64,000 nt of DNA, from assembly GCF_002872335.1 (NCBI RefSeq), contig NZ_NJAG01000009.1:62001-126000 (forward strand). The letters run 5' to 3'. Each line of letters opens with the position of its first letter. Within the stretch, counting starts at the first letter, position 1. A model generated the notes under the pieces. The model did not search any database. It was not told where the DNA came from and saw only the letters and a program-made list of their open reading frames with translations. Shown here piece after piece: positions 26,101-34,500 of the stretch. The stretch is from Siphonobacter sp. BAB-5405. GTDB lineage: Bacteria; Bacteroidota; Bacteroidia; Cytophagales; Spirosomataceae. Both the position numbers and the translations under genes were made by a program.

Positions 26101-28829
26101 GGAATCGTAGCCGTATAGTTGGTTCCAACCTGAGCCGTCGCTAACGAAGTATCGGGCAGTACCAGCGTAGCCGGATTTACTGTAATGGTGTAATCCCGTG
26201 AAACCGTTTGTTGCGGATTACCCGCGTCAGCAGCCGTCAGCGTTACGGTAAACGTACCTGCAGTCGTCGGTGTACCCGAAATAACCCGGGTCGTAGGGTT
26301 GAAGCTTAATCCAGCGGGAATACCCGTAGCGGAATACGTAACGGGCGTTGTTCCACCCGAAGCGGCTGGGAGCGTGGTTGAATAACTCGTTCCTACCTGA
26401 GCGGTAACTGGCGTAGCCACAGGCAAAGTCAGCGTAGCCGGATTAACTGTCACCGTATACGTACGAGTAGACGTTTGAGCCGGCGAAGCGGCATCCGTTG
26501 CCGTCACTGTCACCGTAAACGTACCTGACGTAGTTGGCGTACCCGTCAGCTGACGGGTTTCAGGGTTGAACGTCAAACCAGCCGGTACGCCCGTCGCTGA
26601 ATAGGTAATGGGTGTGGTTCCACCCGTAGCAGCCGGAATTGTAGCCGTATAACCAGTACCTACCTGAGCCGCAGCCAAGGTAGCTTCGGGTAATACCAGC
26701 GGTGCCGGATTGACTCGCAGCGTATAATTCCGCGTAGCCGTTTGCTGGGGATTACCCGCATCCGATGCCGTAACGGCTACCGTAAAGGTGCCATACTGCG
26801 TGGGCGTACCCGTGATCTGACGCGTTTCTGGATTAAACGTCAGTCCAGCGGGAACATCAGCAGCTGTGTAGGTGATGGGCGAGGTACCGCCCCGGGCCGC
26901 CGGAATCGTCGTTACATAAGGATTTCCTACCTGACCCGTTGCCAGCGTTGTATCAGGCAAGATCAGCGTAGCCGGCGAAATAATTACCGTTACATCCCGG
27001 AAGGTAGTTTGTGAAGGATTGGAAGAATCAGAAACCTGAACGCGTACCGTATACGAGCCCGCCGTTGTCGGCGTACCCGAAATAACACGGGTATTGGGGT
27101 CAAACGTTAGACCGGGAGGCAAATTGGTAACGGTATACGTGTACTTCGGATTTCCACCCGTAGGCTCCGGCAAGGCCGCCGAGGCATACGGTGTTCCTAC
27201 TGTACCATTGCCCAGAGCAAATGCGGGTAATGCCAGGTTCGCGGGAGCGATGACCAGGGTATACACGTGGCTACCCGCCGGGAGGTTTCCGCCGCCGGTT
27301 ACGTCAGTGATGTTCACATTGATCTGATACGTACCGGGTGTAGCACTGGGAGCGACGGTACCCGTAATGGTTCCGTTCGCAGCGAGCGTCAGGCCAGCGG
27401 GTAGGTTAGAACCCGTTGCCAGGGCGTAGTTCAGCGTCCGGTTTGCACCGCTTGAAGTAGCCGATAATGCACCCGTATACGCCTGACCTACCTGCCCGCT
27501 GGGAGGATTCGTAAAGCCCGTCAGTGAAAGTACATTAACTACGGCCGCAGCCCGCAGGGAAGTTTCCGTACAGCCGTTACGCTGGGTCGCTGCGTAGTAA
27601 CGGGTCGTCTGATTTAATACCGGTGTTGTGAACGTTTTGCTGGTACTTACCTGCGACGTTCCCGTTGCAGAGCTGTACCAGATGACGTTATCACTGGCAA
27701 CGGTGGTAGTAGCCGTCAGCGTAGCCGTATTGCCCGCGTAGATCGTTACGTTCTGGCTGGTCGGGGCAACGACCGGAGCTCCTGGCGTCCGCTGAATTTC
27801 ATAGATGGTTAAATTACCGAGTAGGTTAAGTACCCCTGCCGTACGTACCTCAATGCGATCAAAAGCACCAGTTGACCGGAAGCCTATGTAGTAGCGATCG
27901 CTTGTACCACTCAACAAATTCAGGGAGAGCAGATTACCCGTTATGCCCGAATTTACCGGTGTATTGCCTAAATACGTGTTAATGGAGAATGAGCTGAGCA
28001 GTTGTAAATCCAGTAAATTACCCGTGCGTTGAATCAATACCTTAACGCTATCGCCGGAAGCTCCTTCAGAAGTAAAAACAGCCGTAGAGTGAATATAACC
28101 CGTGGCACCAACGGCCGTTTGTAGCACTGCTGCCGTATTGAGGTTACCATCCACGGCATTGAGTGGGTTTAATACCCCACCAGCGACACCCGTAGCCAAG
28201 CCAACGGCCCCATTGAGCTGATCATCCGGTGAGTCGCAGGCGACGCCCGTAGCATTAGTTTTATAATAGGCACCGTATACGTTAATTCCACCGCTTAATA
28301 AAGACAGCGTCGGAGCATAGGTAATCCGTACCCCCTGATTCGCCACAGTGGGTGTATAGATTAATTCATACTCATTGACGCCGCCTACCAGTGACAACAA
28401 GCCTGAAACCTGAGAAGGCGAGCCTAGTAAGGTCCCCGAAGCATTAATTGCCTGAACGCGTAATGCTTCACCAATCCCTAGTAAGCTTGCTGTACTGCCT
28501 AGCTTGATGTGAATAGGCGTATTGGCAGTAATTGAGCTGGGAAACGTTAAGTTAATGAAGGCCGTTGCTCCTAAACCAGTAGCGTTTATATTGGCTGACA
28601 GGTTTCTTTCTGCCAGGGTGGTGTTAGTAATGGCATTATTGGGATTACTAACAGAACCAGCTCCAACCACTGGAATACTGGTAGTTCCGGGCGTCGCGTT
28701 GTTGGCGTACACGCGTCTGAGAGCCCGCTGAGCAAAGGTCTGCGAGAGCAGCGTTACAAAGAAAATACTAAAGGTTATCCCAAACCTGAGTACGGCTCGG
28801 GCATAGTGTGACCGGGTAAATGTTTTCAT
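23199..28829 (-). CDS. Giant secreted Ig-like repeat surface protein with T9SS C-terminal sorting cassette
   Basis: The 1876-residue protein has a signal peptide (1-33), then two copies of a ~150-165-residue beta-rich module (about 45-195 and 198-348), an Ig-like domain (350-434), about 14 tandem putative-Ig repeats (436-1690) and a C-terminal cassette (1690-1876) ending ASAKVALP, like type A T9SS sorting domains. Repeats have the form ...AQVG..Y...IPAATGGTTPITY..G.PAGL.FNP.TRQITGTPT..GTFTV.VTA.DAG.PQQT; units 3-13 are 89 residues (267 bp) and nearly identical. Known for this type: adhesion or surface display through the T9SS. Inferred: an adhesin anchored on the cell surface or released. A promoter-like box and a ~200-base leader lie upstream. 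Confidence 0.9.
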   Translation of the reverse strand: MKTFTRSHYARAVLRFGITFSIFFVTLLSQTFAQRALRRVYANNATPGTTSIPVVGAGSVSNPNNAITNTTLAERNLSANINATGLGATAFINLTFPSSITANTPIHIKLGSTASLLGIGEALRVQAINASGTLLGSPSQVSGLLSLVGGVNEYELIYTPTVANQGVRITYAPTLSLLSGGINVYGAYYKTNATGVACDSPDDQLNGAVGLATGVAGGVLNPLNAVDGNLNTAAVLQTAVGATGYIHSTAVFTSEGASGDSVKVLIQRTGNLLDLQLLSSFSINTYLGNTPVNSGITGNLLSLNLLSGTSDRYYIGFRSTGAFDRIEVRTAGVLNLLGNLTIYEIQRTPGAPVVAPTSQNVTIYAGNTATLTATTTVASDNVIWYSSATGTSQVSTSKTFTTPVLNQTTRYYAATQRNGCTETSLRAAAVVNVLSLTGFTNPPSGQVGQAYTGALSATSSGANRTLNYALATGSNLPAGLTLAANGTITGTVAPSATPGTYQINVNITDVTGGGNLPAGSHVYTLVIAPANLALPAFALGNGTVGTPYASAALPEPTGGNPKYTYTVTNLPPGLTFDPNTRVISGTPTTAGSYTVRVQVSDSSNPSQTTFRDVTVIISPATLILPDTTLATGQVGNPYVTTIPAARGGTSPITYTAADVPAGLTFNPETRQITGTPTQYGTFTVAVTASDAGNPQQTATRNYTLRVNPAPLVLPEATLAAAQVGTGYTATIPAATGGTTPITYSATGVPAGLTFNPETRQLTGTPTTSGTFTVTVTATDAASPAQTSTRTYTVTVNPATLTLPVATPVTAQVGTSYSTTLPAASGGTTPVTYSATGIPAGLSFNPTTRVISGTPTTAGTFTVTLTAADAGNPQQTVSRDYTITVNPATLVLPDTSLATAQVGTNYTATIPAATGGTTPITYSASGVPAGLTFNPATRQITGTPTQAGTFTVAVTATDAGNPQQTATRNYTLTVVPATLVLPAATLTAAQVGTEYTATIPAATGGTTPITYAASGVPAGLSFDPATRQITGTPTQSGTFTVTVTATDAGDPQQTATRNYTLTVNPATLVLPAATQATAQVGTSYTTTLPAATGGTSPITYSATGVPAGLSFNPETRQITGTPTTAGTFTVTLTATDAGNPQQTVSRDYTITVVPATLVLPAATLAAAQVGNPYTATIPAATGGTTPITYAATGLPAGLTFDPETRQITGTPTQSGTFTVAVTATDAGNPQQTATRNFTLTVNPATLVLPAATLTAAQVGTEYTATIPAATGGTTPITYSATGLPEGLSFNPVTRQITGTPTQFGNFTIEVTATDAGDPQQTATRTYSLTVNPATLVLPTATLATAQVGTPFSVTTPAASGGTTPITYSATGLPDGLSFNPATRQITGTPTSAGTFTVTVTAADAGSPQQTVSQDYTITVIPATLVLPDATLAAGQVGSTYATTIPAATGGTTPITYSASGVPAGLTFNPATREITGTPTQSGTFTVAVTATDAGNPQQTATRNYTLTINPATLILPDATLAAAQAGTTYTATLPAATGGTSPIAYAVSGLPAGLTFNPTTREITGTPTEFGNFTVVLTATDAGNPQQTATRNYNLTVTPSGLAQAPITLPDGVTGTAYTAFIPQATGGTGPYTYTVNNLPPGLVFNPATRQISGTPTQSGVFTNITVTVTDAGSPAQTITQTTSLTITEVPTPVTLIAFTAKAAGSNVQLEWATAQEKNNALFEVQHSTNGRDFETVGSLDGKGTVATRQNYSFVHASVNPAFIHYYRLKQVDQDGKSTLSPVRSVKLDGYVGIAMKASTDPSRNVRVFVDYGDEQLSKETTLYLMDLSGRILSSQQLELQPGRNTVEFSSSTLGSGIYLIRMDNASHKASAKVALP
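24021..26957 (-). repeat. Tandem 267-bp repeats in the giant gene, arranged as a three-unit higher-order repeat
   Basis: Eleven near-identical 267-bp units lie head to tail. Units 5, 8 and 11 share the variant TVSRDYTIT with TPTTAGTFTV (unit 11 slightly altered: SQDYTIT, TPTSAGTFTV); units 6, 9, 12 and 7, 10, 13 share TATRNYTLT-type variants (10 and 13: TRTYSLT, TRNYNLT). So blocks of about 801 bp repeat three times (26423-25623, 25622-24822, 24821-24021). Confidence 0.85.
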
Positions 28830-29534
28830 AGATTGAATTAATTTGGATTGAAATCGAAAAGTTACTCATTTAACCCTTATTGTTGAGGGTTAAATCAGGC
28901 ATAGAAACGTCTGACTCCCTAGCTAAAGGGAGACCGGAAAGCACACACGTAAACGCTAACTTATCGGAGTCGTTAAGTCAGAATAAAGACGTACGTATGC
29001 TAGGAGCAGGGCGAAAGAAAAGATAGTTCGTGGGTTGTAAAATTAGTCATAGGCGGTCGCTAATTTTCACAAGGATTAATTTGGATTGGTCGATGGTTAT
29101 TCTCATTGCAAAAGCAGAAAATTAGGTTTTTAGCTGAGCTAAAGTGCTTAAGCATGAGGTGCTTGATGGATTTGTTACCACTTGTCAAGCGGGTGTAAAA
29201 GTAATTAAATAACTTACACTGTCAATTATTTTTTAAATTTTTACCTCTTTTTTTTAAAAAAATAACCTTTCTGATGTGACTATACGTATAAATTATAATT
29301 TGATGGAATTGTTTTGAAAATTCTAAGATATAAGAAGATCAATTAGACTTGGCGTGGATGAATTCTTTTTCTGAGAATCCTTTTATGGTTACCAAGATTA
29401 TGATTGACTATATTGGACTAATAAGCATGTAGAAACCCTTATTGTCCTGCATTAAATGATTTATTTTTTATAGGTAAATAATTATGATCGTTTACTGTGG
29501 TATTTATAAAAGCATTTTAAAAAGTTTAGAATAC
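28830..29534. other. Intergenic region: leader and promoter of the giant gene, then AT-rich spacer
   Basis: The leader of the giant gene (28830-29031) has TTAATTTGGATTG at 28838-28850 and again at 29076-29088, a hairpin with arms 28869-28878 and 28886-28895, and a second one with CTCCCT/AGGGAG near 28916-28934. From 29100 to 29534 the sequence is AT-rich and I see no reading frame or RNA gene in it. Confidence 0.6.
29038..29073 (-). promoter_or_regulatory. Candidate promoter of the giant surface protein gene
   Basis: On the minus strand CTTGTG is followed about 22 bases later by TAATTTTA. The 15-base word TAAAATTAGTCATAG (29038-29052, plus strand) recurs upstream of the thrombospondin-repeat gene at 34219-34233 with a matching CTTGT box. 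The predicted leader is about 200 bases. Confidence 0.5.
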
Positions 29535-29590
29535 CCTTTTAACGCAGAAAAGACCAGCAACATGCTGCTGGTCTTTTCTGCGTTAAAAGG
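29535..29590. terminator. Perfect 25-bp terminator hairpin after the small T9SS protein gene
   Basis: 29535-29559 and 29566-29590 are exact reverse complements (25 bp, six-base loop), with CCTTTT/AAAAGG at the base. It lies six bases after the stop codon of the 29597-30673 gene. Confidence 0.8.
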
Positions 29591-29596
29591 ACAATT

Positions 29597-30673
29597 TTAG
29601 GGTAATGCTACTTTTACCGCCGCCGGTTGTGAAATGTTCTCTAAACGGATCAGGTAAAGACCTGAGCTTAGTGAAGAGGCTGAAAAATTAACACGATTGT
29701 GTCCTTTTTCCAGCTCTAGTTGCTTCGAACTCAAGGTACGGCCTGATAAATCCATCAGGTGAACCGTAGCCAGGTTGGAAAGCTGCTCGTCACCGTAGTT
29801 GACCAGGACATGTACATTACGCGAAGGGTCCGTACTAGCCTTCAGCTGAATGCCTACGTAGTGATCCAGTTTAACCGACCGAACCTGACTCAGGGCGAAG
29901 CTTCCGTCTGTATCCACCTGTTTAAGACGATAATAGTGGGTCAAGGACGGATTCAAACCAGGATGGACGAACGAGTAGTTTTGCCGAGCCGTAGTGGTTC
30001 CTTTTCCCGTTACTGTACCTACCGATTCAAAGTCCTGGCCATTGGTTGAGTGCTGCACTTCAAAGAAAGCATTGTTCTTCTCCTGAGCCGTTGACCAGTC
30101 AAGCTGGGCATTATTGCCCGCTGCTTTCGCCGTAAAAGCGATCAGTGATACGGGAGTAGGGACTTCATTGATGGTACCGCTCGAACTAGGATTATCCGTT
30201 CCGACGTTGGTACCCGTATATCCGCCTGGATCTCCGTTTGCCTGATAGCCAACAATGCTACCTACTGTTCCTGAAGCTGTACCCGTAATCGTAAACACGG
30301 TGTACGAGCTTGCGGGAATAGTCAGGTTTTGGGAAATGTTAATTGTGTACGTCTGAGTAGCCGCATCCAGTAACGTGATCGTTGGAGTACCAAAATAATT
30401 GGCATTGCTCTCACCGGAAATGATCACTTGTGGATTGGCAAAGTGAGTCACGGTAATATTCACCTCGAAAGGCAGATTCGAAGGATTCGGCCAGATCATA
30501 GGGGCCGCTCCAGCATTACCGGCGTCAATGGAAAACGAAATGCTTTCACCATTTTGAAAGGGAGCAGAGCCATCACCTACGGTTCCGATGATGGTCGTTC
30601 CACCCACATCAGGATCCTGAGCAAATACCTGAACGGAAACGAGGAGAAGTACGAAAGCTATGATATTTTTCAT
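29597..30673 (-). CDS. Secreted protein with T9SS C-terminal sorting cassette
   Basis: The 358-residue protein has a signal peptide (1-18, ...SVQVFA), a variable beta-rich domain of about 150 residues with no family I recognise, and then a cassette from TPVSLIAFTAKAAG (near residue 172) to VKVALP that is highly similar to the last 187 residues of the giant protein. The cassette includes a linker (EVQHSTNGQDFESVG, HYYRLKQVD) and the T9SS type A domain (STDPSRNVHVLVNYGDEQLS, MDLSGRTLSSKQL). The gene starts 29 bases after the thrombospondin-repeat gene ends, so the two are probably co-transcribed. Inferred: exported by the T9SS and attached to the surface. Confidence 0.85.
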   Translation of the reverse strand: MKNIIAFVLLLVSVQVFAQDPDVGGTTIIGTVGDGSAPFQNGESISFSIDAGNAGAAPMIWPNPSNLPFEVNITVTHFANPQVIISGESNANYFGTPTITLLDAATQTYTINISQNLTIPASSYTVFTITGTASGTVGSIVGYQANGDPGGYTGTNVGTDNPSSSGTINEVPTPVSLIAFTAKAAGNNAQLDWSTAQEKNNAFFEVQHSTNGQDFESVGTVTGKGTTTARQNYSFVHPGLNPSLTHYYRLKQVDTDGSFALSQVRSVKLDHYVGIQLKASTDPSRNVHVLVNYGDEQLSNLATVHLMDLSGRTLSSKQLELEKGHNRVNFSASSLSSGLYLIRLENISQPAAVKVALP

Positions 30674-30702
30674 GATTGTCAGTTTAAAAGTGAATCATTC
30701 GT

Positions 30703-33700
30703 TTAGGGATTGAACGTAATGGTTTCCTGATCGGAGTTGTTATTAGTGTTCGTCTCACCGCCGGAATTCGCAGCCACGGACGCGGTAAAGACGTAGACAC
30801 CGCTATTACCTGCCGGAATAAAGTTGGCCGGAATATTCAGTCGTGAAGCACCGTTGGCAGGAATGCTATTCGTGGTGGTAAATACGTGGTTTACACCTGA
30901 TATACCCTGATACGTCCAGCCATTGATTACGGTACCGGTACTAACGCCGATAGTCCAGTTCGCTGATCGTCTAATATTAAGCGTGATGGTGCCAGTGGTA
31001 GGATTACCCGCTAACTCCACTACAGTAGCACGAACCGTAATAGCCGTATTACCTGTAACGATCGAAGGCAGAATGACCACCGTAACGCCCAGGTCTGGAG
31101 CCGCATTACTCAGCCCACCAAACTCACTGGGTTTGTTATCCACGGCATCGGCAATACCATCATTGTCATTGGTATCTACCGGGCCATCTACCTTGCCATC
31201 ATTGTTGGTGTCGGTTGAACCCTTACCATTTTCGACAATATCATTGGTGCCGTCACCGTCGCTATCAAGATCGTTATAATCCGGCGTACCATCGTTGTCC
31301 GTATCACGGGGAGCCGTAGTGCCCGGCGAGCCAAACACGGCATCATTGGTATCTGCACTATCCTGAATACCATCACCATCGGCATCCGGACCATCTACGA
31401 CGCCATCATTGTTGCCATCGACCAGACCAGGCTTGCCACTTTCAACCAGATCCGAAACGCTGTCCTGATCGCTGTCAAGGTCTACATAATCCGGTTTGGT
31501 ATCACCGTCCGTATCTTTTACTGGTGTGATCCCCGGAGATCCGAAAACCGTATCGTCCGTATCCGCACTATCCCGAATCCCGTCACCATCAGTGTCCGGA
31601 CCGTCTACAACACCATCGTTGTTGGTATCCGTCAAGCCCGTCTTACCACTCTCAATCAGATCGGGGATACTGTCATTGTCGCTGTCCAGATCACGCTGAT
31701 CCGTAATCGTATCACCATCGGTGTCTCTAGGCAGCGGCATGTTGGGCGAACCGAAGGCGGCATCATTGGTATCTACGCTGTCCTGAATTCCATCCTGATC
31801 GGCGTCTGGACCATCCACTACTCCATCATTATTCGTATCAGCGTAGCCCGTCAGACCACTTTCCTGAAGATCCGGAATGCCGTCATTGTCGCTATCCAGA
31901 TCAAGGAAGTCAGGGATGCCATCGCCATCTGTGTCACGGGGGGTGTTGGTAGAAACGGGGTTAGCCGTGTCCAGTACACCATTCTGATTAGCATCGTTGT
32001 TGCCTACCGCAACGCCCGATTCGTACAGATCCAGAATGCCATCGTTGTCACTATCCAGATCCAGGTAGTTGGGAATGCCATCGCCGTCCGTATCCACATC
32101 AATGCCCTCAATGGTATCGGGAATACCATCGTTGTCACTGTCGGCATCACAGGCGTTGAAAATGCCGTCGGAATCCGTATCTACGAAAGGTGATTTGTTG
32201 TTCACCTGATTACAGCCATCGACGCAGTCCGGGGTACCATCGCCGTCGGAATCCAGAGCGTCATTGCCGGCAGGGCAGACGTCAAAGCAATTCGGTACGC
32301 CGTCGTTGTCATCGTCCAGGGAAGCCAGGGCGTTATAAATACGAATACGGCCTCCCAGGTTAACTCCTACCGGAGTATTAATCGTAATTCGAATCCGGTT
32401 ATAGGGCAGGGTCGTTTTAAATCCAATCGTAGAGCGACCATCACGACCTGTAATCAAACTTAATCCCAGTAATCCACCCGCTGTGCGACTTTGCTGTTCG
32501 GTATCTCCGTTATAGGTGGTAATAACAATGTTATCCAATAGCCCCAGATTCAATAGGCCGCCCACGCGTTCGATGACAAAACCCGCGAAGGAATACCGGG
32601 GAATGGTATCCACATTAGCAGTGGTTCCGTTGTTGCGAATCGTCAGCTGAACCGAACCACCGATACTAACCGTTGGAAAAATATAGGTGGCGAAATCATT
32701 CGTATCGGCGTTCACTACGTTAGGGGTGTCATCAATAATTGGAACATTAAAAGCATTCGTCGTGGTGGAAGCAACAGCTCCTTTGAACCGGTTCTGGCTA
32801 GCCGTACTTACGAGCAAAGACCGACATTCGGCACAGGCGGAGCCACTTTCAAACGCATAGTAGATCAGCAGAGGTGAACTTAGCACATTGGCGGCAATGC
32901 CATTACGCTGTACCAGCCGTATCTCATTGTAGGGCTTCGTTGTCGTAATGGCTACTTCCTGAGCTGGGGTAGTATTGCTGCCCGAAAGCAGGCTCAGGCC
33001 CAGGAGACCCGTGCTACTGCTCAGGTTAACATCATCCTGAAGCTGACCGTGTAGATAGGTACGGATCGCCAGGCTATTCAGGACATCTGCACTTAAGAGA
33101 CCCCCATTACTGACCTGGATTACAAAGCCAGCCTTACTACCAGCCGGATAAACCTGCTGCAGGCTGTTCACGCCGACAAAGGGAGCATTCGACAACAGAC
33201 CTGTACCCACGGTAAGCGTCCAGGAAGCGGCTGTATTCTTATTGCCGTCAATGATGTTCTGGGGATCGGACAGGCCGGAAAGTACACCCGCTAGCCCGTT
33301 GGAATAATTCACCACTGTCTGATTACCTGCAATCTGATCGTAGCAAATGTTGTTGTTTTCCTTGAAGCCACAGCTGGGGTCAAAAGCAGTCGCATAATAA
33401 ATCCGCAGCGACGAGGCCAGGGAAACACTCAACGTTTGAGGTTTATACAGACGAACTTCATTGAAAGGACGCGTGGTTTTAAAATTCAAGTAAACCCGTC
33501 CCGTCGAACTGCCCGCAATCACCGTGACGCCTACACCATTCGCAATTGTAAACGTTTCAGGAGCCGTGGCAGCATTACCATCATCGGTCTGAATGATAAA
33601 GCCGTTGAGCACATCCGCATTTACTAATCCAGAACCTCCTAGTTCTACTACGTACCCGGCGTGCCAGCCTGCTGGATAGGTCATTGCACTATTTCTGACA

Positions 33701-33987
33701 CTCACACCTCCATTACCGAGCAGGGTTACGATATTAGAAATTTCTGCGTAGTCATTAAGATTGCCGTTGGTTAATTTATCGGGGGTATTCCCTGTAGAAA
33801 AGCCAACGGTTGCTACCGAACCACCCAGCGGAGCAGCGGTGACGCCAGCTCCAACAATGGGTTTGTAACAAAGCGAACCTTCCTGAGCATACGTCATTGA
33901 AGGTAACGTTAGTCCCAGTAATAAGGACAAGAATAGTGCTAGTAGTGGCCTGAAGTAAGCCGCTGATTGAGAGGTAGAAATTTTCAT
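30703..33987 (-). CDS. Large secreted protein with three repeated N-terminal modules and thrombospondin type 3 calcium repeats
   Basis: After a signal peptide (1-34, ...SMTYAQ) the 1094-residue protein has three related ~165-residue modules (about 38-203, 210-382, 384-550), each with YPAGxxAGFVI, LLxxxLLxxIxTYxxG and TTxPYNxIRL, then a Ca-binding region (550-956) of DxDxDGxxD repeats (for example DTDGDGIPDFLDLDSDNDGIPD), where a longer ~80-residue unit occurs about four times, and a C-terminal DUF11-like beta domain (960-1094). It ends NSDQETITFNP and shows no T9SS sorting sequence, although its downstream neighbour has one. Inferred: a calcium-stabilised stalk or adhesin. How it is held on the cell is unclear. 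Confidence 0.87.
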   Translation of the reverse strand: MKISTSQSAAYFRPLLALFLSLLLGLTLPSMTYAQEGSLCYKPIVGAGVTAAPLGGSVATVGFSTGNTPDKLTNGNLNDYAEISNIVTLLGNGGVSVRNSAMTYPAGWHAGYVVELGGSGLVNADVLNGFIIQTDDGNAATAPETFTIANGVGVTVIAGSSTGRVYLNFKTTRPFNEVRLYKPQTLSVSLASSLRIYYATAFDPSCGFKENNNICYDQIAGNQTVVNYSNGLAGVLSGLSDPQNIIDGNKNTAASWTLTVGTGLLSNAPFVGVNSLQQVYPAGSKAGFVIQVSNGGLLSADVLNSLAIRTYLHGQLQDDVNLSSSTGLLGLSLLSGSNTTPAQEVAITTTKPYNEIRLVQRNGIAANVLSSPLLIYYAFESGSACAECRSLLVSTASQNRFKGAVASTTTNAFNVPIIDDTPNVVNADTNDFATYIFPTVSIGGSVQLTIRNNGTTANVDTIPRYSFAGFVIERVGGLLNLGLLDNIVITTYNGDTEQQSRTAGGLLGLSLITGRDGRSTIGFKTTLPYNRIRITINTPVGVNLGGRIRIYNALASLDDDNDGVPNCFDVCPAGNDALDSDGDGTPDCVDGCNQVNNKSPFVDTDSDGIFNACDADSDNDGIPDTIEGIDVDTDGDGIPNYLDLDSDNDGILDLYESGVAVGNNDANQNGVLDTANPVSTNTPRDTDGDGIPDFLDLDSDNDGIPDLQESGLTGYADTNNDGVVDGPDADQDGIQDSVDTNDAAFGSPNMPLPRDTDGDTITDQRDLDSDNDSIPDLIESGKTGLTDTNNDGVVDGPDTDGDGIRDSADTDDTVFGSPGITPVKDTDGDTKPDYVDLDSDQDSVSDLVESGKPGLVDGNNDGVVDGPDADGDGIQDSADTNDAVFGSPGTTAPRDTDNDGTPDYNDLDSDGDGTNDIVENGKGSTDTNNDGKVDGPVDTNDNDGIADAVDNKPSEFGGLSNAAPDLGVTVVILPSIVTGNTAITVRATVVELAGNPTTGTITLNIRRSANWTIGVSTGTVINGWTYQGISGVNHVFTTTNSIPANGASRLNIPANFIPAGNSGVYVFTASVAANSGGETNTNNNSDQETITFNP

Positions 33988-34454
33988 GTGTAATTTGGAT
34001 TGTTAAACTAGATTATCAGCAACACGCATACCTGTTTCTCGATCGCCGGGACTCGGTCGTTCGGGAAAGGATATGTACCGATAACTCCTACGAAAATGAG
34101 TAGGAGACAAAAAAGCACCGATTACTAACTGGCGTTGATCGCAGTTAGACTAATCATCAGACGTTGCGGAGCCAGCAGGGACTGTAACGCAGAGAGGGAT
34201 AGAGGGCGGGTGTGGACGTAAAATTAGTCATAGCGGTTACTAGGTTTACAAGAATTGGACGGTTAAAAAAAACTGACGGTTACTGCAAACGATAGATTCG
34301 AGGTGACTTTGGGGCGAAACAAGTAATTAATGGACAAATTAACACCTGTTAATGTAAGGCAAAGTAAATAAATACTTACAAATATATACGTAGATAAAAC
34401 TTTATATTTTCAGCTTTTTTTTATTAAAATAACTATGCCAGTATAAAATGTTAA
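33988..34454. other. Intergenic region: long leader and promoter of the thrombospondin-repeat gene
   Basis: TAATTTGGATTG at 33991-34002 copies the word just before the giant gene start. A hairpin (CTCCTAC 34085-34091 with GTAGGAG 34100-34106) lies in the leader. The rest, 34260-34450, is AT-rich and shows no gene. Confidence 0.6.
34219..34252 (-). promoter_or_regulatory. Candidate promoter of the thrombospondin-repeat gene
   Basis: Minus-strand CTTGT and TAATTTTA boxes are 22-23 bases apart, and the word TAAAATTAGTCATAG is shared with 29038-29052. The leader would be about 225 bases. Confidence 0.5.
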
Positions 34455-34488
34455 TAAAAAAGCCGCCCCAATATGGGACAGCTTTTTT
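34455..34488 (-). terminator. Terminator after the S9 peptidase gene
   Basis: AAAAAAGC...CCCC pairs imperfectly with GGGAC..GCTTTTTT, giving a stem with A and T runs on both sides. It lies 13 bases after the S9 peptidase stop codon. Confidence 0.7.
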
Positions 34489-34500
34489 ATTAAGGATCAA

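Noticed and set aside
23770-27520. Regular repeats that could look like CRISPR
   Set aside because: They are 267-bp coding units in one open frame, with no short spacers.
31190-32330. Strongly repetitive GAT/GGT-rich DNA
   Set aside because: It encodes calcium-binding thrombospondin type 3 repeats, not a structural DNA repeat.
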